A stretch of DNA of 64,000 nt. It comes from Streptomyces flavofungini. Its GTDB lineage: Bacteria; Actinomycetota; Actinomycetes; Streptomycetales; Streptomycetaceae. The position numbers and the translations under genes were made by a program. Every line of letters starts with the position of its first letter. Within the stretch, counting starts at the first letter, position 1. Positions 35,560 to 45,195 of the stretch are shown here, in pieces. The notes under the pieces are model-generated. The model had not been told where the DNA came from, searched no databases, and saw nothing but the letters and a program-made list of their open reading frames with translations. The stretch is from positions 8,962,001 to 9,026,000 of the forward strand of contig NZ_CP128846.1 of assembly GCF_030388665.1 (NCBI RefSeq). Direction: 5' to 3'.

Positions 35560-36033
35560 TCAGTGCTGGATCAGCCCACCGACCGCGACGGGCGCCACAT
35601 GCCCGGTCGGCGGGACGGTCCGCGCGAGGTCGAGGCCGATGTCGACCAGGGACGAGCGGCGCAGGCGCGCGACCTCCGGGATCGGGGTCCAGCGCGACTC
35701 GGCGATCTCGCCGTTCGGCTCCGGGCGGAGGGAGCCGCCGGTGATGCGGCAGCGGTAGAAGACGCCGACGTTCTGGTGCTCGGGCAGGCCGGGGGAGGGG
35801 CGGTCCGCTGCGGGGATCACCCGTGAGTCCACGCCGAGGAGGCGTTCGACCACAGCGTCGCAGCCCGTCTCCTCGGCGACCTCCCGGATCACCGCGTCGA
35901 ACGGATCCTCCGCGTGCTCCACCCGGCCTCCGGGAAGAGTCCAGGTGGGTTCGCCGTGAGGCGGCACGTGCCGCGCCAGCAGCACCCGGCCGCCCTCGAC
36001 GCACACGGCGTACGCCGCGAGCCGGAAACTCAT
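35560..36033 (-). CDS. NUDIX hydrolase
   Basis: The protein has 157 residues from ATG 36033. The Nudix box is at 36-58 (GRVEHAEDPFDAVIREVAEE), keeping the REVAEE catalytic Glu pair. The family hydrolyses nucleoside diphosphates linked to another moiety. The specific substrate is not visible. It is divergent from the cobalamin riboswitch region. Confidence 0.92.
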   Translation of the reverse strand: MSFRLAAYAVCVEGGRVLLARHVPPHGEPTWTLPGGRVEHAEDPFDAVIREVAEETGCDAVVERLLGVDSRVIPAADRPSPGLPEHQNVGVFYRCRITGGSLRPEPNGEIAESRWTPIPEVARLRRSSLVDIGLDLARTVPPTGHVAPVAVGGLIQH

Positions 36034-36149
36034 CCGCTACCCCCTGTTGGACGCCGGTCCGATGCCCCCACCCTGCCCGAGAACGGCTCCCGGGGGTAGC
36101 CGAGTGGGGGTCGGTAGGGGGTGACCGGCACAAGGGCGACTGCTACACA

Positions 36150-36315
36150 TGAAGGGTCAACACCCGCGGCACGGGGAAGCCGGTGAGAATCCGGCACGGT
36201 CCCGCCACTGTGACCGGACGAGCCCCGGCTCCCGGAAGTCAGATCGCCGCCCGCGGGTCCGCGACGAGGCCCACGAGGATGGCGCTGAAACGTCGGGGAG
36301 TCTTCTGCCATGCTT
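36150..36315 (+). promoter_or_regulatory. Cobalamin riboswitch aptamer upstream of cimA-type gene
   Basis: The core GGGGAAGCCGGTGAGAATCC (from 36173) followed by GGTCCCGCCACTGTGACCGG (from 36198) is the conserved cobalamin riboswitch core and B12 box. GGAAGTCAGAT (36234-36244) and the closing GGGGAGTCTTCTGCC (about 36295-36309) match the 3' side of other B12 riboswitches, including the metE one in this window. The upstream P1/P2 part is short and diverged. The downstream TTCCGCT/AGCGGAA hairpin (36316-36343) may be part of the expression platform. Confidence 0.88.
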
Positions 36316-36802
36316 TTCCGCTGCTTCTTCAGTGTGAGCGGAACCGGTGCTTTGCGACATCAGTACGTGGGTGTGTCGGCCCCGCCCTGATGCCCACGGT
36401 ACTTTCCCACCCAGGCCTCCTGCCTGCCTTGCCGCATTCCCGCTCGCACCGCGGCCCACGCGATGACACCGGACACACCTCTCCGGTACCGCTGGGCTTC
36501 GCGCTGTGTTCCTGCGGCATCCGCCCTGCGGGGCAGCCGCCCCGCACACCCGCGTGCGGCTCCTGAAGTCCCAGCGTCCACGGACCCGAACAGGTCCCTT
36601 CGCGCGAGCAGTCGCAGCCGTGGCCCACCGCCGCCGCACCCCTGCCGACTGCGCACGACTCAGGAACCCCTGCCTCCCAGGCGCTGCCGCCTGGCCTCCA
36701 ACGGTCCTGCTCCGCCGGTGATCCCGGCACGGACAGGCGACCGGCCGCGCCTGCCGTACGGGAAACCCCACCACCACCACCACTGCTCAGGAAGGACGCC
36801 CG
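36316..36802 (+). other. Long leader between riboswitch and cimA-type gene
   Basis: This stretch of nearly 490 bp holds a 7-bp perfect hairpin right after the aptamer (36316-36322 with 36337-36343) and a possible 26-codon leader ORF (ATG 36310 to TGA 36390). No conserved protein is recognisable. A CCGCAC...GTGCGG hairpin lies near 36541-36558. The cimA ribosome site CAGGAAGGA is at its end. Confidence 0.45.
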
Positions 36803-38590
36803 GTGGCTCACACGCGCACCGCACCGGCCGGAACCCCGCTCGGCGACAGCTTCCACCTCTACGACACGACCCTCCGCGACGGCGCGCAGGGCGAGGGCAT
36901 CTCCTACTCCGTCACGGACAAACTCGCGACGGCACGTCTGCTGGACTCTCTCGGGGTCGGATTCATCGAAGGCGGCTGGCCCGGGGCCATGCCCAAGGAC
37001 ACCGAGTTCTTCCGGCGCGCGGCGGCTGAACTCGACCTGAGGCACGCGGCGTTGGTCGCCTTCGGCAGCACGCGCAAGCCGGGGCGACGGGCGCAGCAGG
37101 ACGCGCAGGTGCTCGCCCTGCTGAACTCCGGCGCCCCGGTGATCACGCTGGTCGCCAAGGCCGACAGGCGGCACATCGAGCGCGCTCTGCGCACCGACGT
37201 GGCGGAGAACTGCGCGATGGTCCAGGAGACGGTCCGCTTCCTCACCTCCGAGGGGCGCCGGGTCTTCCTCGACGCCGAGCACTTCTTCGACGGCTACGCC
37301 GACGACCCCGACACGGCGCTCCGCGTCCTGGACGCGGCCATGGCGGCGGGCGCCGATGTCGCCGTGCTCTGCGACACCAACGGAGGCCAGCTTCCGGGCC
37401 GACTCGCCGAGGCCGTCGCCGAAGTCGTGGAGCGCACCGCGTTCCGGGTCGGCATCCACTGCCAGGACGACACGGGATGCGCCGTCGCCAACACCGTCGC
37501 GGCCGTCGAGGCCGGGGCCACGCACGTGCAGTGCACGGCCAACGGGTACGGGGAGCGCACGGGCAACGCGGACCTGTTCGCGGTCACCGGCAATCTCGCC
37601 ACCAAGCTGAACATGCCGGTGCTGCCCGGGACGCGCCTGTCCGAACTCACCCGGACCGCCCAGGGCCTGGCCGCGATCGCCCACGTCAGTCCGGATCGGC
37701 ACCAGCCGTACGTGGGCGCCGCGGCCTTCGCGCACAAGGCGGGCCTGCACGCCAGCGCGATGAAGGTCGACCCCGGTCTCTACCAGCACATCGACCCGGA
37801 CGTCGTCGGCAACGAATCCCGCATCCTGGTGACGGAGATGGCGGGGCGCGCCAGTCTGGAGCTGAAGTGCCTCCAGCTCGGCTTCGACGTCCAGGACACG
37901 GACGCCGTCTCCCGTGTGGTGGACCGCGTCAAGCAGTTGGAGGCCGCGGGGTGGTCCTTCGAGTCCGCCGACGCGTCGCTCGCGTTGCTCTTCCACGACG
38001 AGCTGGCGAACACGGCCACGGGCCGGAACGCCCCGCGAGGCCCCCGCGCGGCCTTCGCGCCCCTCACCTACGAGGTGGTCGAACGCCGCGCGGCGGACGG
38101 CGCAGTGGTGTCCGAGGCGAGCGTGCGGCTGCGCGTGGGAGGCCCCGAAGGCGTCGGGGAGGTCTCCGCGGGGGCCGATCGCGCCGGGGAGGTCTCCGCG
38201 ACGGCGGTGGGTGACGGCCCGGTCGCGGCCCTCGACTCGGCCCTGCGCGGAGCCCTCGCCCCGCACCTGCCGTGGACAGCCGAGACCGCGCTCGTGGACC
38301 ACAGCGTGCGGGTGCTCGAAAGCGGCCCCGGCACTTCGGAGTTGACCCGTGTGCTCGTCGTCTCCCGCGACGCGGACGGCGAATGGACCACCGTCGGTGT
38401 CCACAGCAGCGCGGTCGTGGCCGCCATGCTCGCCCTCTGCGACGCCCTTGCGTACAAGCCCCTCAAGGACGCGCTGCGCGATGCGGACGCATCCTCTCGC
38501 GCGGACGCGTCTCCTCGCGCGGACGCGCCCCCTCGCACCGACGCGCCCCCTCGTACTGCCGCGGCGCAGGCACCGGTCCCCAGCCGTTGA
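36803..38590 (+). CDS. cimA: Citramalate synthase-type enzyme (CimA, DRE-TIM family)
   Basis: The protein has 595 residues from GTG 36803 (CAGGAAGGA upstream). The DRE-TIM barrel begins FHLYDTTLRDGAQGEGISYS with R25-D26 as catalytic/metal pair; the DTNGG at 191-195 and NGYGERTGNADL loop follow. The site that is HxH in many homologues reads H219-C-Q221, which I believe is common in actinobacterial CimA-type proteins. The barrel, LASTxxHQPYVG-type linker and C-terminal regulatory-like domain make it CimA rather than LeuA. The reaction is pyruvate plus acetyl-CoA to (R)-citramalate. A repetitive Asp/Ala/Pro/Arg tail (about 555-590) is unusual. It forms a likely operon with the E1-like gene. Confidence 0.85.
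   Translation: MAHTRTAPAGTPLGDSFHLYDTTLRDGAQGEGISYSVTDKLATARLLDSLGVGFIEGGWPGAMPKDTEFFRRAAAELDLRHAALVAFGSTRKPGRRAQQDAQVLALLNSGAPVITLVAKADRRHIERALRTDVAENCAMVQETVRFLTSEGRRVFLDAEHFFDGYADDPDTALRVLDAAMAAGADVAVLCDTNGGQLPGRLAEAVAEVVERTAFRVGIHCQDDTGCAVANTVAAVEAGATHVQCTANGYGERTGNADLFAVTGNLATKLNMPVLPGTRLSELTRTAQGLAAIAHVSPDRHQPYVGAAAFAHKAGLHASAMKVDPGLYQHIDPDVVGNESRILVTEMAGRASLELKCLQLGFDVQDTDAVSRVVDRVKQLEAAGWSFESADASLALLFHDELANTATGRNAPRGPRAAFAPLTYEVVERRAADGAVVSEASVRLRVGGPEGVGEVSAGADRAGEVSATAVGDGPVAALDSALRGALAPHLPWTAETALVDHSVRVLESGPGTSELTRVLVVSRDADGEWTTVGVHSSAVVAAMLALCDALAYKPLKDALRDADASSRADASPRADAPPRTDAPPRTAAAQAPVPSR
38482..38560 (+). repeat. 18-bp coding tandem repeat in the cimA tail
   Basis: Four near-identical 18-bp units like GCGGACGCGTCTCCTCGC encode repeated hexapeptides ADASSR, ADASPR, ADAPPR and TDAPPR at the C-terminus of the CimA-type protein. 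The repeat probably arose by slippage and is outside the catalytic domains. Confidence 0.75.
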
Positions 38591-38662
38591 GACACCCCCG
38601 CCCCGCGACCCCCTCACCAGGTACTCAGGAACATGCAGGCATCACACCGAAGAGGTTCGACG

Positions 38663-40987
38663 ATGAAGAGCTCCCCGAACAGCGCACGGCGGATCCAGCC
38701 CGAGCTGGACGTCCTGGCCGAGATCGAGGACCGGGTGCTGTGGCTCTCGTCGGCGATCGTCCATCACGCCAACCGGGTGCGGCCGAACCCCACCGGTCTC
38801 AAAGTGGGGGGTCATCAGGCCTCGTCCGCGTCGATGGTGTCGATCATGACCACGCTGTGGTTCCGGCATCTGCGGGCCGAGGACCGGGTGTCGGTGAAAC
38901 CGCACGCCTCCCCGGTGCTGCACGCGATCAACCACCTCCTCGGGCGTCTCGACGCCTCGTACCTGCCGAGGCTGCGGGAGTTCGGGGGCCTGCAGAGCTA
39001 CCCGAGCAGGACCAAGGACCCGGACCCGGTGGACTACTCGACCGGATCGGTGGGCATCGGGGCCACCGCTCCGGTCTGGGGTGCCCTCGCACGCCGCTAC
39101 ACCGCGTCCGCGGGAGGCGATCCTGGCACCGGACGCCAGTACTCGCTGCTGGGCGACGCGGAACTGGACGAGGGAGCGATCTGGGAAGCGGTCCTCGATC
39201 CCTCGGTGGTGGAACTGGGCGAGATCGTCTGGGTCGTCGACATGAACCGGCAGTCGCTGGACCGGGTCGTGCCCGACATCGCGGCCGACAAGCTGCGGGG
39301 GATGTTCGCCGCCGCCGGGTGGCAGGTCCTGACGCTGAAGTACGGGCAGCTGCTTGAGGGCCTGTTCGAGCGCCCCGGCGGCGGCGAACTCCGGCGGCGC
39401 CTCGACGGGATGACCAATCCGGAGTACCAGCGGCTGCTGCGCTGCGAAGGCCCCGAGCTGCGCCGCCGCCTGCCCGGCGCCGGACCCGAGGCACCACGCG
39501 TCACCGAACTGATCGCCGACATCGACGACGACGTCCTCGTCGAAGCGGTGGCCAACCTCGGCGGCCACGACCTCCAAGCCCTCGACACCGCCTTCGGCGC
39601 GATCGACGACACCCGGCCCACCGTCATCTTCGCCTACACGGTCAAGGGCCACCGCCTTGCGACGAAGGGGCATCCGCAGAACCACTCCGCGCTGCTGACC
39701 GAGCAGCAGCTGCACGACCTCGCCACCCGTGTCGGCGCGGACCCGGCCGACCCCTGGCGGGCCCTCCCCGCCACCGGCGAGGCGCACCGCCTGTGCGAGA
39801 AGACAGCCGAGCTGCTGCACCGCCCGGACGTCCGCCGGACCCCGCCCCCGGAGCTGCCGACCGACTTCGGCCGCACCCCGAAGGGCTCGACCACCACGCA
39901 GGCGGTCCTCGGCCGCGTCCTGCTCGACCTGACCAGGCAGGCCCCCGAGGCCGCCCGCCGCATCGTGACGGTCAGCCCGGACGTCAGCTCCTCGACCAAC
40001 CTCGGGGGCTGGGTGAACAAGGTGGGCGTCTGGTCCCCGCGCGAGCGCCGGGACTGGTTCGCCGACGACGCCGAGACGATCCTGCACTGGAGCGAGAAGC
40101 CGACCGGCCAGCACATCGAACTGGGCATCGCCGAGACCAACCTGGTGGGCCTGCTCTCCGAACTCGGCGCGACCTGGAGCCGATGGGGCGAGCCCCTGCT
40201 GCCCATCGGAGTCGTCTACGACCCGTTCGTCGAGCGGGCCCTCGAACCGTGGTCGTACGGGATCTACGCGGGCGGGCAGTCCCTCCTCGTGGGCACGCCC
40301 TCGGGCGTCTCCCTCGCGTCCGAGGGCGGAGCCCACCAGTCGCTCAAGACCCCGTCGATAGGCCTGCAGCAACCGGGGTGCGTGACGTACGAGCCCGCCT
40401 TCGCGATCGACACCGAATGGACGCTGCTCGCCGCCCTCTCCCGGCTGGGCCGCGCCGACGGCAGCTCCTCCTACCTGCGCCTGTCGACCCGCCCCGTGGA
40501 CCAGTCCCTCGCCGCCGTCCCGGCCGATGGGGCCGCCCGGGCGCAGCGCCGCCGGCAGGCCGTGGCGGGCGCCTACGCGCTGAGGCGGCGCTCCGGTGCG
40601 CGGGTGACCGTCGCGGCCATGGGGGCCGTGGTCCCGGAGGCGCTGGCCGCGGCCGACCGCCTGGAGACGGAGGGCCTGCCCGTCGACGTCATCTGCGTGA
40701 CCAGCCCCGACCTGCTGTACCGCGCCCTGCGCGCTCGGCAGGGCCACGAGCACGCCGAATCCTGGATCCTGGACCAGGTGTTCCCCGCGGACCGCGCCAC
40801 GCCCCTGGTGACGGTTCTCGACGGTCACCCGCACACGCTGTCGTTCCTGGCCACGGTCAACAAGGTCGCGACGAGTGCCCTCGGCGTCACGCGGTTCGGC
40901 CAGTCCGGCTCACTCACCGACGTCTACCGCCACCACGGGATCGACGCCGACAGCATCGTGTCCGCCGCCCTCGACCTCACCACCTGA
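38663..40987 (+). CDS. Homodimeric 2-oxoacid dehydrogenase E1-like (AceE/MdeB-like) ThDP enzyme
   Basis: The protein has 774 residues from ATG 38663 (AGAGG upstream); an in-frame ATG at 38633 is possible. The ThDP motif GDAELDEG (164-171) through VDMNRQSLDRVV (192-203) corresponds to GDGEMDE...NCNLQRLD of AceE. KPHASPVLHAINHLLGRL, EIVWVVDMN and a transketolase C-terminal domain complete the fold. It is shorter than AceE (about 890 residues) and lacks most of the N-terminal E2-binding extension. MdeB of Pseudomonas, an AceE homologue linked to 2-oxobutyrate, is a precedent. Coupled to cimA, it may decarboxylate 2-oxobutyrate; pyruvate or a transketolase-like reaction is possible. Confidence 0.8.
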   Translation: MKSSPNSARRIQPELDVLAEIEDRVLWLSSAIVHHANRVRPNPTGLKVGGHQASSASMVSIMTTLWFRHLRAEDRVSVKPHASPVLHAINHLLGRLDASYLPRLREFGGLQSYPSRTKDPDPVDYSTGSVGIGATAPVWGALARRYTASAGGDPGTGRQYSLLGDAELDEGAIWEAVLDPSVVELGEIVWVVDMNRQSLDRVVPDIAADKLRGMFAAAGWQVLTLKYGQLLEGLFERPGGGELRRRLDGMTNPEYQRLLRCEGPELRRRLPGAGPEAPRVTELIADIDDDVLVEAVANLGGHDLQALDTAFGAIDDTRPTVIFAYTVKGHRLATKGHPQNHSALLTEQQLHDLATRVGADPADPWRALPATGEAHRLCEKTAELLHRPDVRRTPPPELPTDFGRTPKGSTTTQAVLGRVLLDLTRQAPEAARRIVTVSPDVSSSTNLGGWVNKVGVWSPRERRDWFADDAETILHWSEKPTGQHIELGIAETNLVGLLSELGATWSRWGEPLLPIGVVYDPFVERALEPWSYGIYAGGQSLLVGTPSGVSLASEGGAHQSLKTPSIGLQQPGCVTYEPAFAIDTEWTLLAALSRLGRADGSSSYLRLSTRPVDQSLAAVPADGAARAQRRRQAVAGAYALRRRSGARVTVAAMGAVVPEALAAADRLETEGLPVDVICVTSPDLLYRALRARQGHEHAESWILDQVFPADRATPLVTVLDGHPHTLSFLATVNKVATSALGVTRFGQSGSLTDVYRHHGIDADSIVSAALDLTT

Positions 40988-41015
40988 ACCGGTCCGTCGC
41001 CCCGGGGCGCGCTGG

Positions 41016-41666
41016 TCAGTCCGCTCCTCGGTCCACCGGCTTCCCGGCGGCTCCCCCGGGGTCGCTATGGTGCCGGTCGGCCAGGGCGCTGATCCCCGCC
41101 GCGGCGGCGGTGGCCAGGTCGCTGACCATCGCGTCGTCGACGGGCAGGTTCAGGACGTACAGGGCGGACGCCAGGGAGCCGAGCAGCAGCAGGTGGGCCA
41201 TCGCGGGGTCGACGGGCCCGGCCAGCTCGCCGCGGGCCACGGCCTGGTCGACGATGTCGGCGAAGGCGGCCTGTTCGGCGGCCAGGAAGGTGTCCTGGAA
41301 CCGGGTGTCCAGTTCGGGGTTGACGGCGATCTCGCTGATCAGGGCCGGTGCCAGCTGTCGGGCCGCCGGGGTGGCCATGCGGACGTGGAACGCGCGGACC
41401 AACGCCAGCAGGTCCCCGTGCAAGGAGCCGGTGCGCACCGGTGGAGGCAGCTGCTGCTCGTGCACGGTGGCGACGAACGCCATCTCGGCCTTGGAGGCGT
41501 ACCGGCGGTAGATCGCCGCCTTGCCCACCCCGGCGCGCGCCGCGACCTGGTCGACGGTCAGGGCCAGGTAGCCGACTTCGTCGATCAACTCACGCGTGGT
41601 CTGCAGGATCTTGTGATCCACGCGACTGTCCCGGGGGCGTCCACCCCGTTGCTTTCCCGCTGTCAT
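41016..41666 (-). CDS. TetR family regulator
   Basis: The protein has 216 residues from ATG 41666. The N-terminal helix-turn-helix is typical (ILQTTRELIDEVGYLALTVD, VAARAGVGKAAIYRRYASK), and the C-terminal TetR_C_11/16-like helical ligand domain follows. It is divergent from the DUF6463 membrane gene, with direct repeats between, so it probably represses that gene and itself. The ligand is unknown. Its 3' end is convergent with the E1-like gene. Confidence 0.92.
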   Translation of the reverse strand: MTAGKQRGGRPRDSRVDHKILQTTRELIDEVGYLALTVDQVAARAGVGKAAIYRRYASKAEMAFVATVHEQQLPPPVRTGSLHGDLLALVRAFHVRMATPAARQLAPALISEIAVNPELDTRFQDTFLAAEQAAFADIVDQAVARGELAGPVDPAMAHLLLLGSLASALYVLNLPVDDAMVSDLATAAAAGISALADRHHSDPGGAAGKPVDRGAD

Positions 41667-41687
41667 GGCCCGATTATACGGAACGAG

Positions 41688-41712
41688 AGTATCGAAACGG
41701 CAGTATCGGAAC
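41688..41712. promoter_or_regulatory. Candidate TetR operator, 14-bp-spaced direct repeats
   Basis: AGTATCGAAAC (41688-41698) and AGTATCGGAAC (41702-41712) are near-identical direct repeats one 14-bp period apart, in the short AT-richer gap between the TetR gene and the DUF6463 gene. A partial inverted copy (CCGATTATACGG) precedes them. Confidence 0.5.
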
Positions 41713-41796
41713 TGTGGTTGCACCGACCCGCGCCACGCAGCGGCAACCGCGGTGGAGCCGCACCACGCGGCTTCGCGACGAGACGGGAGAACTCGG

Positions 41797-42225
41797 ATGA
41801 TCAAGTGGGCAGGCTGGATCATCACGTTCTGCGGAACGGCACACACGCTCGGCGCCCTGACGGTCGAGAAGGCCGCACGCCACGCCGGGACCTGGTTCAG
41901 CGGCGGACTGTGGGACGAGGACCTGGCCGACATGAGCCCGGCGGGCAGCGCGTACTGGCTGAGCCTGGACAGCTTCGGCATACCGCTCCTCCTCATCGGA
42001 GTGACGGTGCTGTGGCTGGACCGGCGCGGCATCACCCCGCCGACGTTCCTCGCCTGGACGCTGGGGGCCTGGACTCTCGTCGACGCCGTGATCCTCCCGT
42101 TCACGCCCTGGCCGCTCTTCGTGCTCGCCTGCGCCCTGCTGCTGATCGGGGCCCGCCGCGCCCGCCGCGACGACCCCACGCCCCGGACCGGGCTCCACGA
42201 GACGTACGGAACTCCCCAGCAGTGA
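41797..42225 (+). CDS. DUF6463-like small membrane protein
   Basis: The protein has 142 residues from ATG 41797 with GGGAGA upstream. Four hydrophobic segments are visible (about 4-20, 60-76, 84-105, 107-125), with a conserved-looking GTAHTLGAL near the first. This fits the DUF6463 family often controlled by adjacent TetR regulators. Molecular function is unknown. Confidence 0.75.
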   Translation: MIKWAGWIITFCGTAHTLGALTVEKAARHAGTWFSGGLWDEDLADMSPAGSAYWLSLDSFGIPLLLIGVTVLWLDRRGITPPTFLAWTLGAWTLVDAVILPFTPWPLFVLACALLLIGARRARRDDPTPRTGLHETYGTPQQ

Positions 42226-42233
42226 GCGGGACG

Positions 42234-42614
42234 TCACTCGGCCTGCGCGTGCCCGGGCCGGGCGGGGGAGGGGCGGCCGCGTCCGGGGCGACCCGATCCG
42301 GCGACGACGCGTGCCTGGCGCGCACGTTGCCGCAGCTCCGTGGTGAGGGCAAGGCCGGCGTACGGAGGGTCGGCGGCCCGCGGGCTCTCCCGGGGGTCGG
42401 CCGGGGCGGCGCGGTCGAGAGCCTCGGCCAGGTCGTCCAGGAACACGCCCATGTCGAGGAGCGTGTCACGCAGCATCCGCATCCTCGTGGTCTGGCTGCC
42501 GAGTTGTCTGCGGGTGGCGAGCAGGCTCTCGAGTTCCTTCTCGGACACGGCGATCATGGGTTGGCCGTCCACGACGACCCGCCGCGGTGTGCTGCGCACC
42601 GATCCCCCCTTCAT
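42234..42614 (-). CDS. Hypothetical coiled-coil protein
   Basis: The protein has 126 residues from ATG 42614 (AAGG upstream). The middle (about 20-75, [20 protein letters not shown] onward) is heptad-like and charged; the C-terminus is disordered, Arg/Pro-rich. Nothing enzymatic is visible. It sits downstream of metE on the same strand and could be read through from it. Confidence 0.6.
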   Translation of the reverse strand: MKGGSVRSTPRRVVVDGQPMIAVSEKELESLLATRRQLGSQTTRMRMLRDTLLDMGVFLDDLAEALDRAAPADPRESPRAADPPYAGLALTTELRQRARQARVVAGSGRPGRGRPSPARPGHAQAE

Positions 42615-42684
42615 GCCTTGGTCGTGTCAGTGCTGTCCGACGGGCCGGGGCGCTCCTCGCGCCCCGGCCCTCCAGGTGTTCGGC

Positions 42685-45003
42685 TCAGGACTTGGGCAGT
42701 TCGCCCCGGACCGTGCGGGCCGCCGCGACCAGGTTCTCCAGGGAGGCGCGGGTCTCGGGCCAGCCGCGGGTCTTCAGGCCGCAGTCGGGGTTGACCCAGA
42801 GGCGTTCGGCGGGGATGGCCTCAAGTCCCTTGCGCAGCAGGGCCGCGGCCTCGTCCGTGCTCGGCACGCGCGGGGAGTGGATGTCGTAGACGCCGGGGCC
42901 CGCCTCCCGCGGGTAGCCGTGCTCGGCGAGTTCGCGGGCGACCTGCATGTGGGAGCGGGCGGCCTCCAGGCTGATGACGTCGGCGTCGAGGTCGTCGATG
43001 GCCTGGACGATGTCGCCGAACTCCGCGTAGCACATGTGCGTGTGGATCTGGGTGTCCGGCCGTACGCCGCTGGTGGTGAGCCGGAAGGACTCCGTCGCCC
43101 ACGCCAGATAGGCCGGTCGGTCGGCGGCGCGCAGCGGCAGGGTCTCGCGCAGCGCGGGCTCGTCGACCTGGATCACCGAAGTCCCGGCGGCCTCCAGGTC
43201 GTTGACCTCGTCGCGCAGGGCGAGGGCCACCTGGCGGGCGGTGTCGCGAAGCGGCTGGTCGTCGCGGACGAAGGACCAGGCGAGCATCGTGACGGGGCCC
43301 GTGAGCATGCCCTTGACCGGGCGCTCGGTCAGGGAGTTGGCGTACGAGGTCCAGCGCACCGTCATCGGCTCGGGCCGGGAGATGTCGCCGGCCAGGACCG
43401 GCGGGCGCACATAGCGGGTGCCGTAGGACTGGACCCAGCCGTGCTGGGTGGCGAGGTAGCCGGTGAGCTGCTCGGCGAAGTACTGCACCATGTCGTTGCG
43501 TTCGGGCTCGCCGTGCACCAGGACGTCGATGCCGGTCTTCTCCTGGAAGGAGATGACCTCGCGGATCTCGTTCTCGATGCGCTGCTCGTACCCGGCGGTG
43601 TCGATGCGCCCGGCGCGCAGGTCGGCGCGGGCGGTGCGCAGCTCGGCTGTCTGCGGGAACGACCCGATGGTGGTCGTGGGAAGCAGGGGAAGGCCGAGGT
43701 GGGCGCGCTGGGCGGTCGCCCGGGTCGCGTACGGCGCGGAGCGGCGGCCGTCGGTGTCGGTGACGGCCGCGGCCCTGGCTCGGACGCCCGGGTCGTGGGT
43801 GATCGCGGAACCGGCGCGGGAGGCCAGGTCGGCGCGGTTGGCAGCGAGTTCGGCGGCGATGGTGTCGGTGCCCTGGGCGATGCCCTTGGCCAGGGTGACG
43901 ATCTCCGTCGTCTTCTGCTGGGCGAACGCGAGCCAGCGCAGGATCTGTGGGTCGATGTCCCGCTCGGCCGCGGCGTCGATCGGCACGTGCAGCAGCGAGC
44001 AGGAGGCGGCGACGTCGACCCGGTCGGCGAGGCCCAGCAGGGTGCCGAGCGTGGCGAGGGACTTCTCCAGGTCGTTGATCCAGATGTTGCGGCCGTTGAC
44101 GACACCGGCGACGAGACGCTTGCCGGGCAGTCCGCCCACCGCGGCGAGCGCGTCGAGGTTGGCGGCGGCCGCGTCGGTGAAGTCCAGGGCGAGGCCGTCG
44201 ACCGGGGCCTTGGCCAGGACCGGCAGGGCGTCGCCGAGCCGGTCGAAGTAGGAGGCGACGAGGAGCTTCGGCCGGTCGGGGAGGGCCCCGAGGTCGCGGT
44301 AGGCGCGCGCGGCGGCGTTGAGGTCGGCCGGGGTGCGGTCCTGGACCAGGGCGGGCTCGTCGAGCTGCACCCACGCGGCGCCGGCCGCGCGCAGGTCGGC
44401 GAGGACCTCGGCGTACACGGGAAGCAGCCGGTCCAGGAGCGTCAGCGGCTCGAAGTCCGCGGCGACGCCCGGGGCGGGCTTGGCGAGCAGCAGGTAGGTG
44501 ACCGGGCCGACGAGGACGGGCCGGGCGGCGAGCCCGAGGGCAAGGGCCTCCTTCAGCTCGGCGACCTGCTTGGTGGAGTCGGCCGTGAACACCGTGTCCG
44601 GACCCAACTCGGGCACGAGGTAGTGGTAGTTGGTGTCGAACCACTTGGTCATTTCCAGCGGCGCCACGTCCTGGGTGCCGCGGGCCATCGCGAAGTAGCC
44701 GTCGAGGGCGTCGGTGTCGACGGCGGAGCGGTGCCGCGGGGGGACGGCGCCGACCATGACACTGGTGTCCAGGACGTGGTCGTAGTACGAGAAGTCGCCG
44801 GTCGGCACCTCGTGGACACCGGCCGCCGCCAGGCGCTGCCAGGTGGAGCGGCGCAGTTCTTGCGCGGTCTGCCGGAGGGCGTCGGCGGTGACGCGGCCCT
44901 TCCAGTAGCCCTCGATGGCCTTCTTCAGTTCGCGGTTCTGGCCCTGGCGGGGGTAGCCGTACACGGTGGCCCGTGCTGCCGCGGCTGCGGACTTGGTGGT
45001 CAC
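42685..45003 (-). CDS. metE: Cobalamin-independent methionine synthase
   Basis: The protein has 772 residues from GTG 45003 with GAAGGAGA upstream, the usual MetE length. The N-terminal domain starts [20 protein letters not shown] and the C-terminal catalytic domain carries zinc ligands in HTHMCYAEF (His, Cys) and [11 protein letters not shown] (Cys). It transfers the methyl group of 5-methyltetrahydrofolate polyglutamate to homocysteine. A cobalamin riboswitch upstream should repress it when B12 is available and MetH can work. Confidence 0.97.
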   Translation of the reverse strand: MTTKSAAAAARATVYGYPRQGQNRELKKAIEGYWKGRVTADALRQTAQELRRSTWQRLAAAGVHEVPTGDFSYYDHVLDTSVMVGAVPPRHRSAVDTDALDGYFAMARGTQDVAPLEMTKWFDTNYHYLVPELGPDTVFTADSTKQVAELKEALALGLAARPVLVGPVTYLLLAKPAPGVAADFEPLTLLDRLLPVYAEVLADLRAAGAAWVQLDEPALVQDRTPADLNAAARAYRDLGALPDRPKLLVASYFDRLGDALPVLAKAPVDGLALDFTDAAAANLDALAAVGGLPGKRLVAGVVNGRNIWINDLEKSLATLGTLLGLADRVDVAASCSLLHVPIDAAAERDIDPQILRWLAFAQQKTTEIVTLAKGIAQGTDTIAAELAANRADLASRAGSAITHDPGVRARAAAVTDTDGRRSAPYATRATAQRAHLGLPLLPTTTIGSFPQTAELRTARADLRAGRIDTAGYEQRIENEIREVISFQEKTGIDVLVHGEPERNDMVQYFAEQLTGYLATQHGWVQSYGTRYVRPPVLAGDISRPEPMTVRWTSYANSLTERPVKGMLTGPVTMLAWSFVRDDQPLRDTARQVALALRDEVNDLEAAGTSVIQVDEPALRETLPLRAADRPAYLAWATESFRLTTSGVRPDTQIHTHMCYAEFGDIVQAIDDLDADVISLEAARSHMQVARELAEHGYPREAGPGVYDIHSPRVPSTDEAAALLRKGLEAIPAERLWVNPDCGLKTRGWPETRASLENLVAAARTVRGELPKS

Positions 45004-45195
45004 GGAGATCTCCTTCGCGAGATGAATCCCTGAGATCCCGGCGACGGGACGAGAGCGCGAAGGCAACGACGAACCGGACGGCCACGACCACGCGCGGCAA
45101 AGGCACGGTCGCTGGTCGCTCTGTCCGGTATGTACGCCGACCCGCCCTCGAGGTCACCGAGATATCCGCACCCGAATGGTTCGCGTGCGGACAGC

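Noticed and set aside
36803..38590. LeuA/homocitrate synthase
   Set aside because: The N-terminal sequence and domain order match CimA-type enzymes better than LeuA or NifV.
38663..40987. Ordinary transketolase
   Set aside because: The GDAELDEG to MNRQSLD block and overall order match AceE/MdeB-type E1 rather than TktA, although both share the C-terminal domain.
42340..45033. Very long plus-strand ORF across metE
   Set aside because: It is antisense to metE and arises from GC-rich codon bias.
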